The notes under the pieces: model-generated
The model's database searches: none
Told to the model about the DNA's origin: nothing
Seen by the model: only the letters and a program-made list of their open reading frames with translations
Assembly: GCA_900537125.1 (NCBI GenBank)
Contig: UNRJ01000008.1
Coordinates: 1 to 64,000, forward strand
DNA length: 64,000 bases
Source of the DNA: Rhodobacteraceae bacterium Alg238-R152
Lineage (GTDB): Bacteria; Pseudomonadota; Alphaproteobacteria; Rhodobacterales; Rhodobacteraceae
Direction: 5' to 3'
Shown here: one piece after another, positions 17,225 to 26,019 of the stretch
Layout of the letters: every line of letters starts with the position of its first letter
Position numbering within the stretch: position 1 is the stretch's first letter
Position numbers and translations under genes: made by a program

Positions 17225-17836
17225 ATGCCGGGGCGGCTGTTTCTTGAAACCTCTATCACGGAGGTCGGCCGGTGGGTTGATCGCGACGTTACTGACGTAT
17301 CGGACGAACTGTCACGCCGGAATATTGCGCCGGGGCAAGAGGTTGTGTGCCTGACGTCTGAGGGTTTCAAACGCATGCGGTGGGGTATCATTCCGGTTGG
17401 TCGCGTGAACGCGCGTGGGCGGCCGGTGATGGAAACCATAGTCAACGCGCGCTCCGAGACCGCGTTCGACAAGTCCGCCTTTGATGGGGTTGGACGTGCT
17501 GTTGTGATTGTCGATGGCTGGTACGAATGGACGGGTGAAAAGCGCAAGAAAACGGCTTGGCGCATCCGGGGTAACGAGCCGCTGGTGTTTGCGGCGATTA
17601 CGGATGTGTGGACGGCACCCGGTGGGCGGGAAGTGCATCAGGTGGCGACAGTCACGTGTGAACCCAATGCTGATATAGAATCAATCCACCACCGGATGGG
17701 CGTGTTGCTCGAGAAAGAGGCGATTGATCTGTGGCTCAACGGCACGCCGGAAGAGGTCGCGCCGTTGATGGTGCCGTGGCCGGAGGGGCGGCTTTCGATT
17801 GAGGAAGCCTCGGATGTGGATTGGGACGGCGCTTAG
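17225..17836 (+). CDS. SRAP (YedK/HMCES-like) protein with Pro instead of catalytic Cys2
   Basis: SRAP proteins bind abasic sites in single-stranded DNA and form a covalent DNA-protein crosslink through the residue exposed after Met removal, normally Cys2. Here the N-terminus is MPGR instead of MCGR. Other active-site residues are kept: Asn74 in NARSE, Glu101 in GWYEW and His155 in IHHRM. The 203-aa length is near normal. The ATG follows the tesA stop by three bases, and no alternative start would give an N-terminal Cys. Its stop codon overlaps that of convergent xthA, an abasic-site nuclease, which fits a DNA-repair setting. Without Cys2 the covalent trap should fail, so it may bind non-covalently or do something else. 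Confidence 0.85.
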   Translation: MPGRLFLETSITEVGRWVDRDVTDVSDELSRRNIAPGQEVVCLTSEGFKRMRWGIIPVGRVNARGRPVMETIVNARSETAFDKSAFDGVGRAVVIVDGWYEWTGEKRKKTAWRIRGNEPLVFAAITDVWTAPGGREVHQVATVTCEPNADIESIHHRMGVLLEKEAIDLWLNGTPEEVAPLMVPWPEGRLSIEEASDVDWDGA

Positions 17837-18612
17837 GCGGCGAGGTCGATCCAGACGGGCACGTGATCGGACGGTTTGGTGCGGCCGCGCTCTTCTTTGT
17901 CGATCTGGCAGTCCTGCAGCAGGTCCGCGCATTGCGGCGACAGCAAGAAGTGGTCGATGCGGATACCGTTGTTGCGGTTCCATGCGCCGGCTTGGTAGTC
18001 CCAGAAAGAATACATGCCAGGCATTTGGTTGCGGGCACGGAAGGCTTCGGTGAAGCCGAGATTTAGAAGGCGACGGTAGGCTGCGCGGCTTTCGGGGCGG
18101 GCCAGCGCATCTTCTTGCCAGTCTTCCGGTTTGGCGGCGTCCTCGTCCTGCGAGATGATGTTGTAGTCGCCTGCCATCAGGAAAGGCTCTTCTGTGGCCA
18201 TGAGCTCTTGAGCGCGGGCGTACAGACGTTCCATCCAAGCCAGTTTGTAGTCGTATTTTGGACCGGGGCAGGGGTTGCCGTTGGGCAGGTAGAGGCCGCA
18301 GACTCGCACTGGGGTGTCGCCCATCACGGTGGCTTCGATGTAGCGGGCCTGTTCGTCGGTCTCATCGCCGGGCAGGCCTCGAGTTATGTCTTCGAGCGGG
18401 AGTTTGGACAGGATCGCGACGCCGTTAAAGCTTTTCATGCCGTGGGTTTCGACCTGATAGCCGCGTTCCTCAAAGATTTCGCGTGGAAAGGCTTCGTCCA
18501 CAGATTTGATTTCTTGCAAAAGCGCGACGTCGGGCTGTGCCTCATCGAGCCAGCGGGGTAGGGTTTCGATGCGCGCTTTGATGCCGTTGATGTTGAATGT
18601 GGCGATTTTCAT
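17833..18612 (-). CDS. xthA: Exodeoxyribonuclease III (AP endonuclease)
   Basis: A 259-aa enzyme of the exonuclease/endonuclease/phosphatase fold that cuts DNA at abasic sites and degrades 3' ends. The motifs are NINGIK near the start, LLQEIKS (metal-binding Glu), GLYLPNGNP, GDYNI, and IRIDHFLLS with the closing SDHVPVW catalytic His. The length is normal. The stop shares the four bases TTAG with the convergent SRAP gene. A perfect hairpin lies in its leader. Confidence 0.95.
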   Translation of the reverse strand: MKIATFNINGIKARIETLPRWLDEAQPDVALLQEIKSVDEAFPREIFEERGYQVETHGMKSFNGVAILSKLPLEDITRGLPGDETDEQARYIEATVMGDTPVRVCGLYLPNGNPCPGPKYDYKLAWMERLYARAQELMATEEPFLMAGDYNIISQDEDAAKPEDWQEDALARPESRAAYRRLLNLGFTEAFRARNQMPGMYSFWDYQAGAWNRNNGIRIDHFLLSPQCADLLQDCQIDKEERGRTKPSDHVPVWIDLAA

Positions 18613-18628
18613 TGGGCGCTCCTGTTCG

Positions 18629-18650
18629 CTGGATAGGGGTATCTATCCAG
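18629..18650. promoter_or_regulatory. Perfect 8-bp hairpin between erpA and xthA
   Basis: CTGGATAG (18629-18636) and CTATCCAG (18643-18650) are exact complements with loop GGGTAT. On the minus strand it lies after the erpA stop and just before the xthA ribosome site. It has no T-tract, so it is not a classical terminator; an operator or a leader hairpin is possible. Confidence 0.4.
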
Positions 18651-18688
18651 CCTAAGTGGGGAACAGCAAGAGGCGAAAAGCGTAGGAC

Positions 18689-19012
18689 TTACATGGAAAA
18701 GCTGGTGCCGCAGCCGCAGGAGCTTGTGGCGTTGGGGTTGTTGATCACAAACCGCGCGCCAATCAGTTCTTCAGTGAAGTCAATTACGGCGTCTGTTAGA
18801 AACGGCAGGGACACGCTGTCCACCAAGACTTTCTCGCCTGCGCCTTCCAGCACAAGGTCGTCGTCTGTTTGGGCATCGAGTTTGATTTCATACTGAAAGC
18901 CAGAGCATCCTCCGCCTTCTACAGCCACGCGCAGGGCCTGGCCTTGTTCGGCGGCGCCAATCTCAGCGAGACGTTCGAAGGCTCTTTGGGTCACTTTGGG
19001 CGGCAACTGCAT
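18689..19012 (-). CDS. erpA: A-type iron-sulfur carrier (HesB/IscA/ErpA family)
   Basis: A 107-aa carrier that passes Fe-S clusters to target enzymes. The three cluster cysteines are at residues 36 (GGGCSGF), 99 and 101 (SSCGCGTSF). The ATG at 19012 is chosen because family members start MxLPPKVTxRA; the frame extends to 19081 but the added residues show no similarity. It is divergent from dgt. Assignment to ErpA rather than IscA/SufA is by general resemblance and the absence of isc/suf genes nearby. Confidence 0.85.
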   Translation of the reverse strand: MQLPPKVTQRAFERLAEIGAAEQGQALRVAVEGGGCSGFQYEIKLDAQTDDDLVLEGAGEKVLVDSVSLPFLTDAVIDFTEELIGARFVINNPNATSSCGCGTSFSM

Positions 19013-19105
19013 GATATTTTGTCCTATTCGCGCGATTTGCCCGGTTCCTAGCGGGCATAAACTCCAATATAGAAGGGCCAAGGACAGGCTACAAGGACCA
19101 CGCTC

Positions 19106-20251
19106 ATGCAGGCGCCCTATGCCTCAGATCCGGCGCGCGCCATGGGACGGCGTTTTCCGGAGGAGGAGAGCAGCTTCCGGTCGTGTTTTCAGCGGGACCG
19201 GGACCGGATCATTCATGCGAGCGCGTTTCGGCGCCTCAAACACAAAACACAGGTTTTTGTGGAGCATGAAGGCGATTATTTCCGCACCCGTTTGACCCAT
19301 TCGATTGAAGTGGCGCAGGTGGCGCGGACCATTGCCGGTGCGCTAGGCCTCAATCAGGAGATCACCGAAGCGATCGCTTTGGCACATGATTTGGGGCACA
19401 CGCCGTTTGGGCATACCGGAGAAGACGCGCTGCATGAGTTGATGGCGCCTTATGGCGGGTTTGACCACAACGCGCAGGCGGTGCGGATTGTTACGTCGCT
19501 GGAGCGGCATTACGCGGAGTTTGACGGACTGAACCTGACTTGGGAGACCCTGGAGGGGATTGCCAAGCACAATGGGCCGGTGACTGGCGAGCTGCCTTAC
19601 GCGTTGGCCGACTACAACGCGCTGCATGATCTCAAATTGCACACTCACGCCAGTGCCGAGGCACAGGTTGCGGCCTTGGCGGATGATGTGGCTTATAATA
19701 ATCACGATCTGCATGACGGACTGCGCGCCGGGTTGTTCACAGAAGAAGAGATTTGTGCGTTGCCAATTGTGGGAGAGGCCTTTGCTGCCGTGGATCAAAA
19801 GTATCCGGGGTTGGAAGCGATCCGGCGACGGCATGAGGCGTTGCGGCGGGTGTTTGGCGTGATGGTAGGGGATGTGATTGATACCTCTCGCGCGGCGTTG
19901 GCTGAGGTTGATGCGCGGTCTGTGGAAGAATTGCGGGCCTGCGGGCGACCGGTGGTGCAGTTTTCCAACGCGCTTTGGACGGATCTCAAAGAAATTCGCA
20001 GCTTCCTGTTCACGCGGATGTATCGCGCACCCAGTGTGGTGAAGATGCGCAAGGAAGTCACGATTGTGGTGAAAGAGCTGTTTCCGTTGTTTTTGACCGA
20101 GCCCACGTTGTTGCCCTCGCGTTGGCATGCGGACTTGGCAAATTGTCAGGATGAAACGGCGGTGGCGCGGATTGTGTCAGACTATATTTCCGGCATGACG
20201 GATCGCTATGCGCTGCAACAACATGAGCAGCTTCTGGGCAAGGTACGTTGA
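19106..20251 (+). CDS. dgt: Deoxyguanosinetriphosphate triphosphohydrolase-like protein
   Basis: A 381-aa HD-domain enzyme that hydrolyses dNTPs to nucleoside and triphosphate. The metal-binding HD residues are visible: RLTHSIEVAQ (first His), ALAHDLGHTPFGH (HD pair), and GFDHNAQ. The family N-terminus (RDRDRIIHASAFRRLKHKTQVF) is intact. The short form without long insertions is typical of alphaproteobacterial Dgt-like proteins. Followed by argS after 69 bases. Confidence 0.92.
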   Translation: MQAPYASDPARAMGRRFPEEESSFRSCFQRDRDRIIHASAFRRLKHKTQVFVEHEGDYFRTRLTHSIEVAQVARTIAGALGLNQEITEAIALAHDLGHTPFGHTGEDALHELMAPYGGFDHNAQAVRIVTSLERHYAEFDGLNLTWETLEGIAKHNGPVTGELPYALADYNALHDLKLHTHASAEAQVAALADDVAYNNHDLHDGLRAGLFTEEEICALPIVGEAFAAVDQKYPGLEAIRRRHEALRRVFGVMVGDVIDTSRAALAEVDARSVEELRACGRPVVQFSNALWTDLKEIRSFLFTRMYRAPSVVKMRKEVTIVVKELFPLFLTEPTLLPSRWHADLANCQDETAVARIVSDYISGMTDRYALQQHEQLLGKVR

Positions 20252-20320
20252 CGTGACGGATTGGGGTGATAAACCACGCCAAATCCGAAAAGACCAAAGA
20301 CACATTGATAGGACGGTCTG

Positions 20321-22066
20321 ATGAACCTGTTTTCCGAGATCCGCGTTGCCGTGATCGACGCGCTGACTGCGATGCAAGCCGAAGGCAAACTGCCTGAAGG
20401 ACTGGACTTCAAAAACGTGGCGGTTGAGCCCCCACGTGATGCACTGCATGGCGATATGGCGACCAACGCCGCCATGGTGTTGGCCAAGCCTGCCAAGATG
20501 AAGCCGCGTGACATCGCCGAAGTTCTGGCTGCCAAGCTGGCGGAAGATGCGCGCGTGCAGGTGGCTGAGGTGGCCGGTCCCGGGTTCTTGAACCTGCGGT
20601 TGGCGCCGGTGCTGTGGCAGGGCGTGGTGAAGGCTGTGCTGGACGGTGGTCAGAACTTTGGCCGCTCGACCATGGGCGAGAATAAAAAAGTGAACGTGGA
20701 GTATGTCTCTGCGAATCCAACCGGTCCTCTGCATGTGGGCCACACCCGGGGGGCGGTGTTTGGCGATGCGCTCGCGTCGCTGTTGGATTTTGTCGGCTTT
20801 GACGTGACCCGTGAGTATTACATCAACGATGGCGGTGGTCAGGTCGACGTTTTGGCGCGCTCTGTCTATCTGCGTTATCTTGAGGCGCATGGCCAAGAGG
20901 TTGCCTTCCCGGAAGGAACCTATCCTGGTGACTATCTGATTGAGACCGGCAAGGCGCTGAAAGAAAAAGTTGGCGCCGACTATATCAATCAGCCGGAAGA
21001 TGTCTGGTTACAGGACGTACGTCTTTTCGCAACCGATGCGATGATGGAGCTGATCCGGGCTGACCTTAAGGCGCTGGGCGTGGTGATGGACAAGTTCTAT
21101 TCCGAAAAATCCCTGTACGGCACTGGCCGGATTGAAGCGGCGATTGCGGAACTGGACGACAAGGGGCTGATCTACGAAGGTGTGCTTGAGCCACCAAAAG
21201 GCAAGAAGCCGGAAGATTGGGAACCACGTGAGCAGACCCTGTTCAAGTCCACCGAACATGGTGATGACGTTGATCGTCCGGTGAAAAAATCCGATGGTGC
21301 TTGGACCTACTTTGCACCTGACATCGCGTATCACTACGACAAGGTTGATCGCGGCTTTGACATGCTGATCGACGTCTTTGGCGCGGACCATGGCGGTTAT
21401 GTCAAGCGTATGAAGGCGGCTGTTTCAGCGCTGTCAGATGGCAAGGTGCCATTGGACATCAAGCTGACCCAGCTGGTGAAACTGTTCAAAAATGGTGAGC
21501 CGTTTAAGATGTCCAAGCGGGCAGGTACGTTTGTGACCCTGCGCGATGTGGTCGATCAGGTGGGGCCAGATGTGACCCGCTTTGTGATGCTCACCCGCAA
21601 AAACGACGCTCCGCTGGACTTTGATTTCGACAAGGTTCTGGAGCAGTCCAAAGACAACCCTGTGTTCTACGTGCAGTATGCCCATGCACGGGTGTGTTCG
21701 GTGATCCGCAACGCGGAGGCCGCTGGCATCACAGCAGGTGACGCAACTTTGGCCGCTGCTGACCTGTCCAAGCTGGATCATGTGGCAGAAATCGCTGTGG
21801 CTAAGAAACTCGCTGAATGGCCACGTTTGGTGGAAATTGCTGGCCGCACCAATGAGCCGCACCGGATTGCGTTTTATCTCTATGAGCTGGCTGGTGAGCT
21901 GCATGCGCTTTACTACAAAGGCAACGAAGATACTTCGCTTCGCTTTGTTCAAGAGGGTGACGCAGATACATCACAGGCGAAAATTGCACTCGCACGTGCC
22001 GTGGCCGTTGTTATTTCCGCAGGTCTTGGTATTCTGGGCGTAACTCCGTCGCAAGAGATGCGCTAA
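20321..22066 (+). CDS. argS: Arginyl-tRNA synthetase
   Basis: A 581-aa class I synthetase charging tRNA-Arg. An N-terminal Arg-tRNA additional domain (about 1-95) is followed by the catalytic core with [18 protein letters not shown] (HIGH type, about residues 131-148) and [15 protein letters not shown] (about residues 397-411), and a C-terminal DALR anticodon-binding domain. Start ATG 20321 follows a weak AGGACGG. It heads a run with the SPOR protein, nagZ, scpA and scpB. Confidence 0.96.
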   Translation: MNLFSEIRVAVIDALTAMQAEGKLPEGLDFKNVAVEPPRDALHGDMATNAAMVLAKPAKMKPRDIAEVLAAKLAEDARVQVAEVAGPGFLNLRLAPVLWQGVVKAVLDGGQNFGRSTMGENKKVNVEYVSANPTGPLHVGHTRGAVFGDALASLLDFVGFDVTREYYINDGGGQVDVLARSVYLRYLEAHGQEVAFPEGTYPGDYLIETGKALKEKVGADYINQPEDVWLQDVRLFATDAMMELIRADLKALGVVMDKFYSEKSLYGTGRIEAAIAELDDKGLIYEGVLEPPKGKKPEDWEPREQTLFKSTEHGDDVDRPVKKSDGAWTYFAPDIAYHYDKVDRGFDMLIDVFGADHGGYVKRMKAAVSALSDGKVPLDIKLTQLVKLFKNGEPFKMSKRAGTFVTLRDVVDQVGPDVTRFVMLTRKNDAPLDFDFDKVLEQSKDNPVFYVQYAHARVCSVIRNAEAAGITAGDATLAAADLSKLDHVAEIAVAKKLAEWPRLVEIAGRTNEPHRIAFYLYELAGELHALYYKGNEDTSLRFVQEGDADTSQAKIALARAVAVVISAGLGILGVTPSQEMR

Positions 22067-22145
22067 AGCTGCACGTTCGTCGGGGTTGAGGACTAGGCAA
22101 GACGACCCCGGCGACACCGTATCGCTTACGGGCAGTGAGGCAAAA

Positions 22146-23168
22146 ATGGCAGAAATTCCGATGGGTGTGCGTGGCGCGCCCAAAGGCGAGTCCCCTAACG
22201 CGGCCCTAATGGTGAACCGTGCTGGGATGTTTGTATCTCTCGCGCTGGTCGTTGGTTCCGGCGTTTGGGGGTATCAAATCCTCTCTCGTGATGTGAGCGG
22301 CGTACCTGTTGTGCGGGCTTTGGAAGGGCCAATGCGCATTCAGCCAGAGGATCCGGGTGGACGTCAGGCTGGTCACCAAGGGTTGATGGTCAATCAGGTG
22401 GCGGCAGATGGCAGTGCCGCTGGCCCCGCGGATCAAGTGATCGTGGCCCCACCGCCAATTTCATTGACCAACCGTGACAAGGTACAACGTGCACCAGTGG
22501 TTGTTCTGCCAACGCAGGAACGGTCAACGGTGCCGAGCCTTGTTGAAAGCGAAAAACTGGTCGAGGTGGTTGCCAGAGCGCCGATTGAGCCAATTGTCGC
22601 GCCAACTCCGTTGGACGTGAGCAAGCCTCTTTCGGTCGAGGAACTGGCCGAACAATTGTCAGCGGGCGCAACGCCTTTGGAAACAATTGAGATTGAAGAA
22701 GTCAAACCGATCCAGGTGGCCTTAAATGAGCCCGAGCTTGCGGCCGAAGACGCGGCAGAGGCACCTGAGTCTGCGATCAAAGGTGGTTTGAAACGCTCGC
22801 TGCGCCCTGTGCTGCGTCCGGCCAAGCTGCCTTCGGTGGCGCAAGGGACGCAAGTTGCGTCAATTGATGCAGCCGTTGAGAGCGCTCTCAAAGAAGTGGA
22901 TGCCGAGAGCATTCCGGCAGGCACACGACTGGTGCAATTGGGCGCGTATGCCAGCCCGGAAATTGCACGCGCCGAATGGGATAAGTTGCAACAACGCTTT
23001 GACACTTACCTCGGCGGTAAAGCGCGGGTGATTGAGAAAGCAAGCAGCGGCGGACGTGTTTTCTATCGCCTGCGTGCGATGGGCTTTGACACCGTGAGTG
23101 ATGCGCGGCGGTTGTGTTCGGCGCTGAAGGCTGAAAATGCCGATTGTATTCCGGTTACCACGCGATGA
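22146..23168 (+). CDS. SPOR-domain membrane protein
   Basis: A 340-aa bitopic protein: a short cytosolic N-terminus, one membrane helix (about residues 23-42, GMFVSLALVVGSGVWGYQIL), a long low-complexity Pro/Val/Ala/Glu-rich periplasmic linker, and a C-terminal SPOR domain (about residues 260-336, starting LVQLGAYASPEIARAEWDKL). SPOR domains bind denuded glycan strands at the division septum. The start is uncertain: ATG 22146 is used, but an in-frame TTG at 22086 would add 20 plausible residues. Its stop overlaps the nagZ start (ATGA), coupling a septal peptidoglycan binder with a peptidoglycan-recycling enzyme. Confidence 0.82.
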   Translation: MAEIPMGVRGAPKGESPNAALMVNRAGMFVSLALVVGSGVWGYQILSRDVSGVPVVRALEGPMRIQPEDPGGRQAGHQGLMVNQVAADGSAAGPADQVIVAPPPISLTNRDKVQRAPVVVLPTQERSTVPSLVESEKLVEVVARAPIEPIVAPTPLDVSKPLSVEELAEQLSAGATPLETIEIEEVKPIQVALNEPELAAEDAAEAPESAIKGGLKRSLRPVLRPAKLPSVAQGTQVASIDAAVESALKEVDAESIPAGTRLVQLGAYASPEIARAEWDKLQQRFDTYLGGKARVIEKASSGGRVFYRLRAMGFDTVSDARRLCSALKAENADCIPVTTR

Positions 23169-24148
23169 GCCGCTTTTGCGCCGCAATCTTTGGTTGTGAC
23201 GGGCTGCGCCTAACAGCAGAAGAGAAGACATTTTTCCGGGATGTACAGTCGTTTGGCTTCATCCTGTTTGCGCGCAATATCGACACCGCAGATCAAGTAC
23301 GGGCATTGTGTGATGAGCTGCGTGGCTGTGTGGATCACCACGCGCCCATCTTGATTGATCAAGAGGGTGGTCGTGTGCAGCGTCTTCGTGCGCCTTTGGC
23401 CTCTGAGTGGGTGCCGCCGTTGGAAGAGGTGCAAAAAGCCGGATCCAATGCCACGCGGGCGATGTATTTACGCTATCGCCTCATAGCGCATGAGTTGATG
23501 GCGCTTGGGATAGATGCAGATTGTGCGCCGATGGTGGATGTCGCGCGGCCAGATACACATCCGTTTTTGCGCAATCGCTGCTACGGCGAAGATCCGCAGC
23601 AGATCATTGAGATTGGCCGCGCTGTGGCGGAAGGGCTTTGGGACGGCGGCGTGTATCCGGTGCTCAAGCACATGCCCGGACATGGGCTGGCGGTGGTCGA
23701 CAGCCACAAGGATTTGCCGCGTGTTTCTGTGCCGAAAGCGCAGCTGGAAAAAGACTTTGCGCCCTTCAAAGCGCTCAACGATCTGCCAATGGGTATGACT
23801 GCCCATATCGTCTTTGAAGACATGGATGATGCGCCCACGACGACATCGCCCAAGATGATGCAGTTCATGCGGGACGAGATTGGCTTTGATGGGCTGATTA
23901 TGACTGATGATATCGACATGCAGGCTCTGAGCGGCACCGTGGATCAACGGGCGGCAGCTGCGATGGCTGCAGGATGTGATGTGATTTTGCATTGCAATGG
24001 CACTCTGGCAGAGCGTCAAGCTGTGGCTGCAGCGGTTGGCCAGGTGTCAGACGCGGGACAACGCCGTGCAGAGGCTGTGCTGGCTGCGCGACGCCAGCCC
24101 GTGCCTGTTGACATTGAAGCGCTTGCCGAGGAACTTAAAGCGTTCTGA
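23165..24148 (+). CDS. nagZ: Beta-N-acetylhexosaminidase, glycoside hydrolase family 3
   Basis: NagZ removes N-acetylglucosamine from anhydromuropeptides in the cytosol during cell-wall recycling. The 327-aa single-domain product carries ILIDQEGGRVQRL, and KHMPGHGLAVVDSHKDLP with the catalytic His/Asp loop; the nucleophile is the Asp in LIMTDDIDMQAL. The ATG at 23165 overlaps the SPOR stop by four bases. Later in the window anmK encodes another recycling step, but it is not linked to this operon. Confidence 0.92.
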   Translation: MSRFCAAIFGCDGLRLTAEEKTFFRDVQSFGFILFARNIDTADQVRALCDELRGCVDHHAPILIDQEGGRVQRLRAPLASEWVPPLEEVQKAGSNATRAMYLRYRLIAHELMALGIDADCAPMVDVARPDTHPFLRNRCYGEDPQQIIEIGRAVAEGLWDGGVYPVLKHMPGHGLAVVDSHKDLPRVSVPKAQLEKDFAPFKALNDLPMGMTAHIVFEDMDDAPTTTSPKMMQFMRDEIGFDGLIMTDDIDMQALSGTVDQRAAAAMAAGCDVILHCNGTLAERQAVAAAVGQVSDAGQRRAEAVLAARRQPVPVDIEALAEELKAF

Positions 24149-24172
24149 AACGGCGCTTGACGGGCAGGGGGC

Positions 24173-24997
24173 ATGGCCGAAACCGACCTAAATCAAACTC
24201 TCCAAATGTCCTTCGCGGACGAGCAGGAGGATGTGTCCGTTGCCGAACGTATGGCAGCGGAAGCTCTGATTGTGGATGTGGACGGGTTTGAGGGCCCCTT
24301 GGATTTGCTCCTAACCCTGTCTCGCACTCAGAAAGTGGACCTGCGCAAGATTTCGGTTTTAGAGCTGGCGAAACAGTATTTGGACTTTGTGGAACGAGCC
24401 AAGCGGCTCCGGCTGGAGCTTGCGGCGGATTATCTAGTGATGGCGGCCTGGCTCGCGTTTTTGAAATCACGCCTGTTGTTGCCCCCAGATCCGACCGAAG
24501 AGGGGCCGTCCGGCGAGGAGCTCGCCGCGCACCTTGCATTTCAGTTGGAACGTCTGCAAGCGATGCGTGATGCGGCAGCCAAACTGATGGCGCGGGACAG
24601 GTTGGGGCGTGATTTCTTCGCGCGCGGAGTGCCGGAGAGCGTGGAACGTGTTCGCAGTATTTCCTATTCGGCCACTTTGCTGGATTTGATGCAAGGGTAT
24701 GCACGTCTGCGCACGCGGGATGAATTCCGACCCTTTATCCTGGATCGAGAGTCGGTCTTTACCATGGAGGAAGCCTTGGAGCGGATGCGTGGATTGATCG
24801 GATATGCTGGCGCGTGGACCGATATCCTGAGTTACTTGCCGACAGGCTGGGAAAACGACCCCAAGAAACGGCGTTCAGCCACAGCAGCAACCTTTGCGGC
24901 GTCTTTGGAACTGGCCAAGGAGGGCAAAGTATTTATTCGACAAAGTGAGACTTTTGCACCGATTGAAGTAAAAAAGCGGGACGGCAGAGATGAATGA
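24173..24997 (+). CDS. scpA: Segregation and condensation protein A (kleisin)
   Basis: ScpA bridges the SMC heads in the Smc-ScpAB complex that organises the chromosome. The 274-aa product shows the kleisin N-terminal signature FEGPLDLLLTLSRTQKVDL, the LAADYLVMAAWLAFLKSRLLLP helix pair and a C-terminal winged-helix region. It overlaps scpB by eight bases. No smc gene is present in the window. Confidence 0.93.
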   Translation: MAETDLNQTLQMSFADEQEDVSVAERMAAEALIVDVDGFEGPLDLLLTLSRTQKVDLRKISVLELAKQYLDFVERAKRLRLELAADYLVMAAWLAFLKSRLLLPPDPTEEGPSGEELAAHLAFQLERLQAMRDAAAKLMARDRLGRDFFARGVPESVERVRSISYSATLLDLMQGYARLRTRDEFRPFILDRESVFTMEEALERMRGLIGYAGAWTDILSYLPTGWENDPKKRRSATAATFAASLELAKEGKVFIRQSETFAPIEVKKRDGRDE

Positions 24998-25691
24998 CGA
25001 GATCAACACGCCAGAGGCGGATGTGCTCAATGCCGTTGACGGTGCACCAAAGCAGGAAGAAAGCCTGTTTGAAGCGCCCCCTATCGCTGAGCAAGAGCGC
25101 ATGTGTGAAGCGATTCTTTTTGCCAGCACGGAGCCGGTGAGCGTCAAGGAGATGAACGACCGCATGCCACATGGCTGTGATGCGGCGGAGGCTGTGGTGC
25201 ATTTGCGCAAACGTTATGAAGGGCGCGGCGTGCATGTTGTGAAGGTTGGAGATGCCTGGGCCATGCGCACGGCGCCGGACCTTGGATTTCTGATGCAGAA
25301 GGAAACCGTGGAGACGCGCAAGCTGTCACGGGCTGCTGTAGAGACGCTGGCGATCATTGCCTACCACCAGCCAGTGACCCGGGCTGAAATTGAGGAAATC
25401 CGGGGGGTGAGCGTGAGCCGCGGCACTGTGGATCAGCTCCTTGAGATGGAATGGATCCGCTTTGGACGTCGAAAGATGACACCAGGGCGGCCGGTCACGT
25501 TTGTCGTGACACCCGAGTTTTTGGACCATTTTGGACTGTCCAGTCCGCGCGATTTACCAGGGCTTAAAGAGCTGCGAGCGGCTGGGCTTTTGGAGAACCG
25601 TCCACCACCTGGCACCATTCCGCTTGGTGTGGACTCCGATGAAGATGACGACGATATGGTCATCGACGAAGGGCAGTCCGAGCTTTTTTGA
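24990..25691 (+). CDS. scpB: Segregation and condensation protein B
   Basis: The dimeric winged-helix partner of ScpA. The 233-aa product has the two winged helices (about residues 38-105 and 110-185) with the family motif LSRAAVETLAIIAYHQPVTRAEIEEIRGV. The acidic C-terminus (DSDEDDDDMVIDEG) is longer than in Gram-positive ScpB, as usual in this group. Its start lies inside the scpA end. Confidence 0.94.
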   Translation: MNDEINTPEADVLNAVDGAPKQEESLFEAPPIAEQERMCEAILFASTEPVSVKEMNDRMPHGCDAAEAVVHLRKRYEGRGVHVVKVGDAWAMRTAPDLGFLMQKETVETRKLSRAAVETLAIIAYHQPVTRAEIEEIRGVSVSRGTVDQLLEMEWIRFGRRKMTPGRPVTFVVTPEFLDHFGLSSPRDLPGLKELRAAGLLENRPPPGTIPLGVDSDEDDDDMVIDEGQSELF

Positions 25692-25785
25692 GGTTAAGGC
25701 GTAATCTCCAGATTGTCGTAACGGCCTTACTATTGGCGCAATTTGTGCCTAAGTTGGGAGTAGGACAAAACATGGAGTAGGTGGC

Positions 25786-26013
25786 ATGAATGCCAATCAA
25801 CTGATCAACATGGCAACGCGTATGATAATGCGGCGTTTGGTCAATGGCGGCATTAACGCAGGGATCAATGCGGCGTCTAAGATGGGAAAAAAAAAGAAGC
25901 CTTCAGAACCCGGGCCGTGGGACGAGAAACAGCACCCCAGCAAGGCACCTCAGTTTGATGCAAAACGTGCGAAGCAAGCCATGCGGGTGACCCGCAAGAC
26001 TGGCCGTTTCTGA
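25786..26013 (+). CDS. Small basic protein, unknown function
   Basis: A 75-aa protein with an N-terminal amphipathic segment rich in Asn/Ile/Met (about residues 1-35), a lysine run (KKKK, about 37-40) and a basic C-terminus. No domain is recognised. The start has AGTAGGTGG upstream, a reasonable ribosome site. It follows scpB by 94 bases and converges on dcd with six bases between the stops. The clean start and codon use suggest a real gene. Confidence 0.6.
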   Translation: MNANQLINMATRMIMRRLVNGGINAGINAASKMGKKKKPSEPGPWDEKQHPSKAPQFDAKRAKQAMRVTRKTGRF

Positions 26014-26019
26014 GCGACG

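Noticed and set aside
22433-23005. 190-codon minus-strand frame opposite the SPOR gene
   Set aside because: Ser/Ala/Thr-rich mirror of the low-complexity linker of the SPOR protein.
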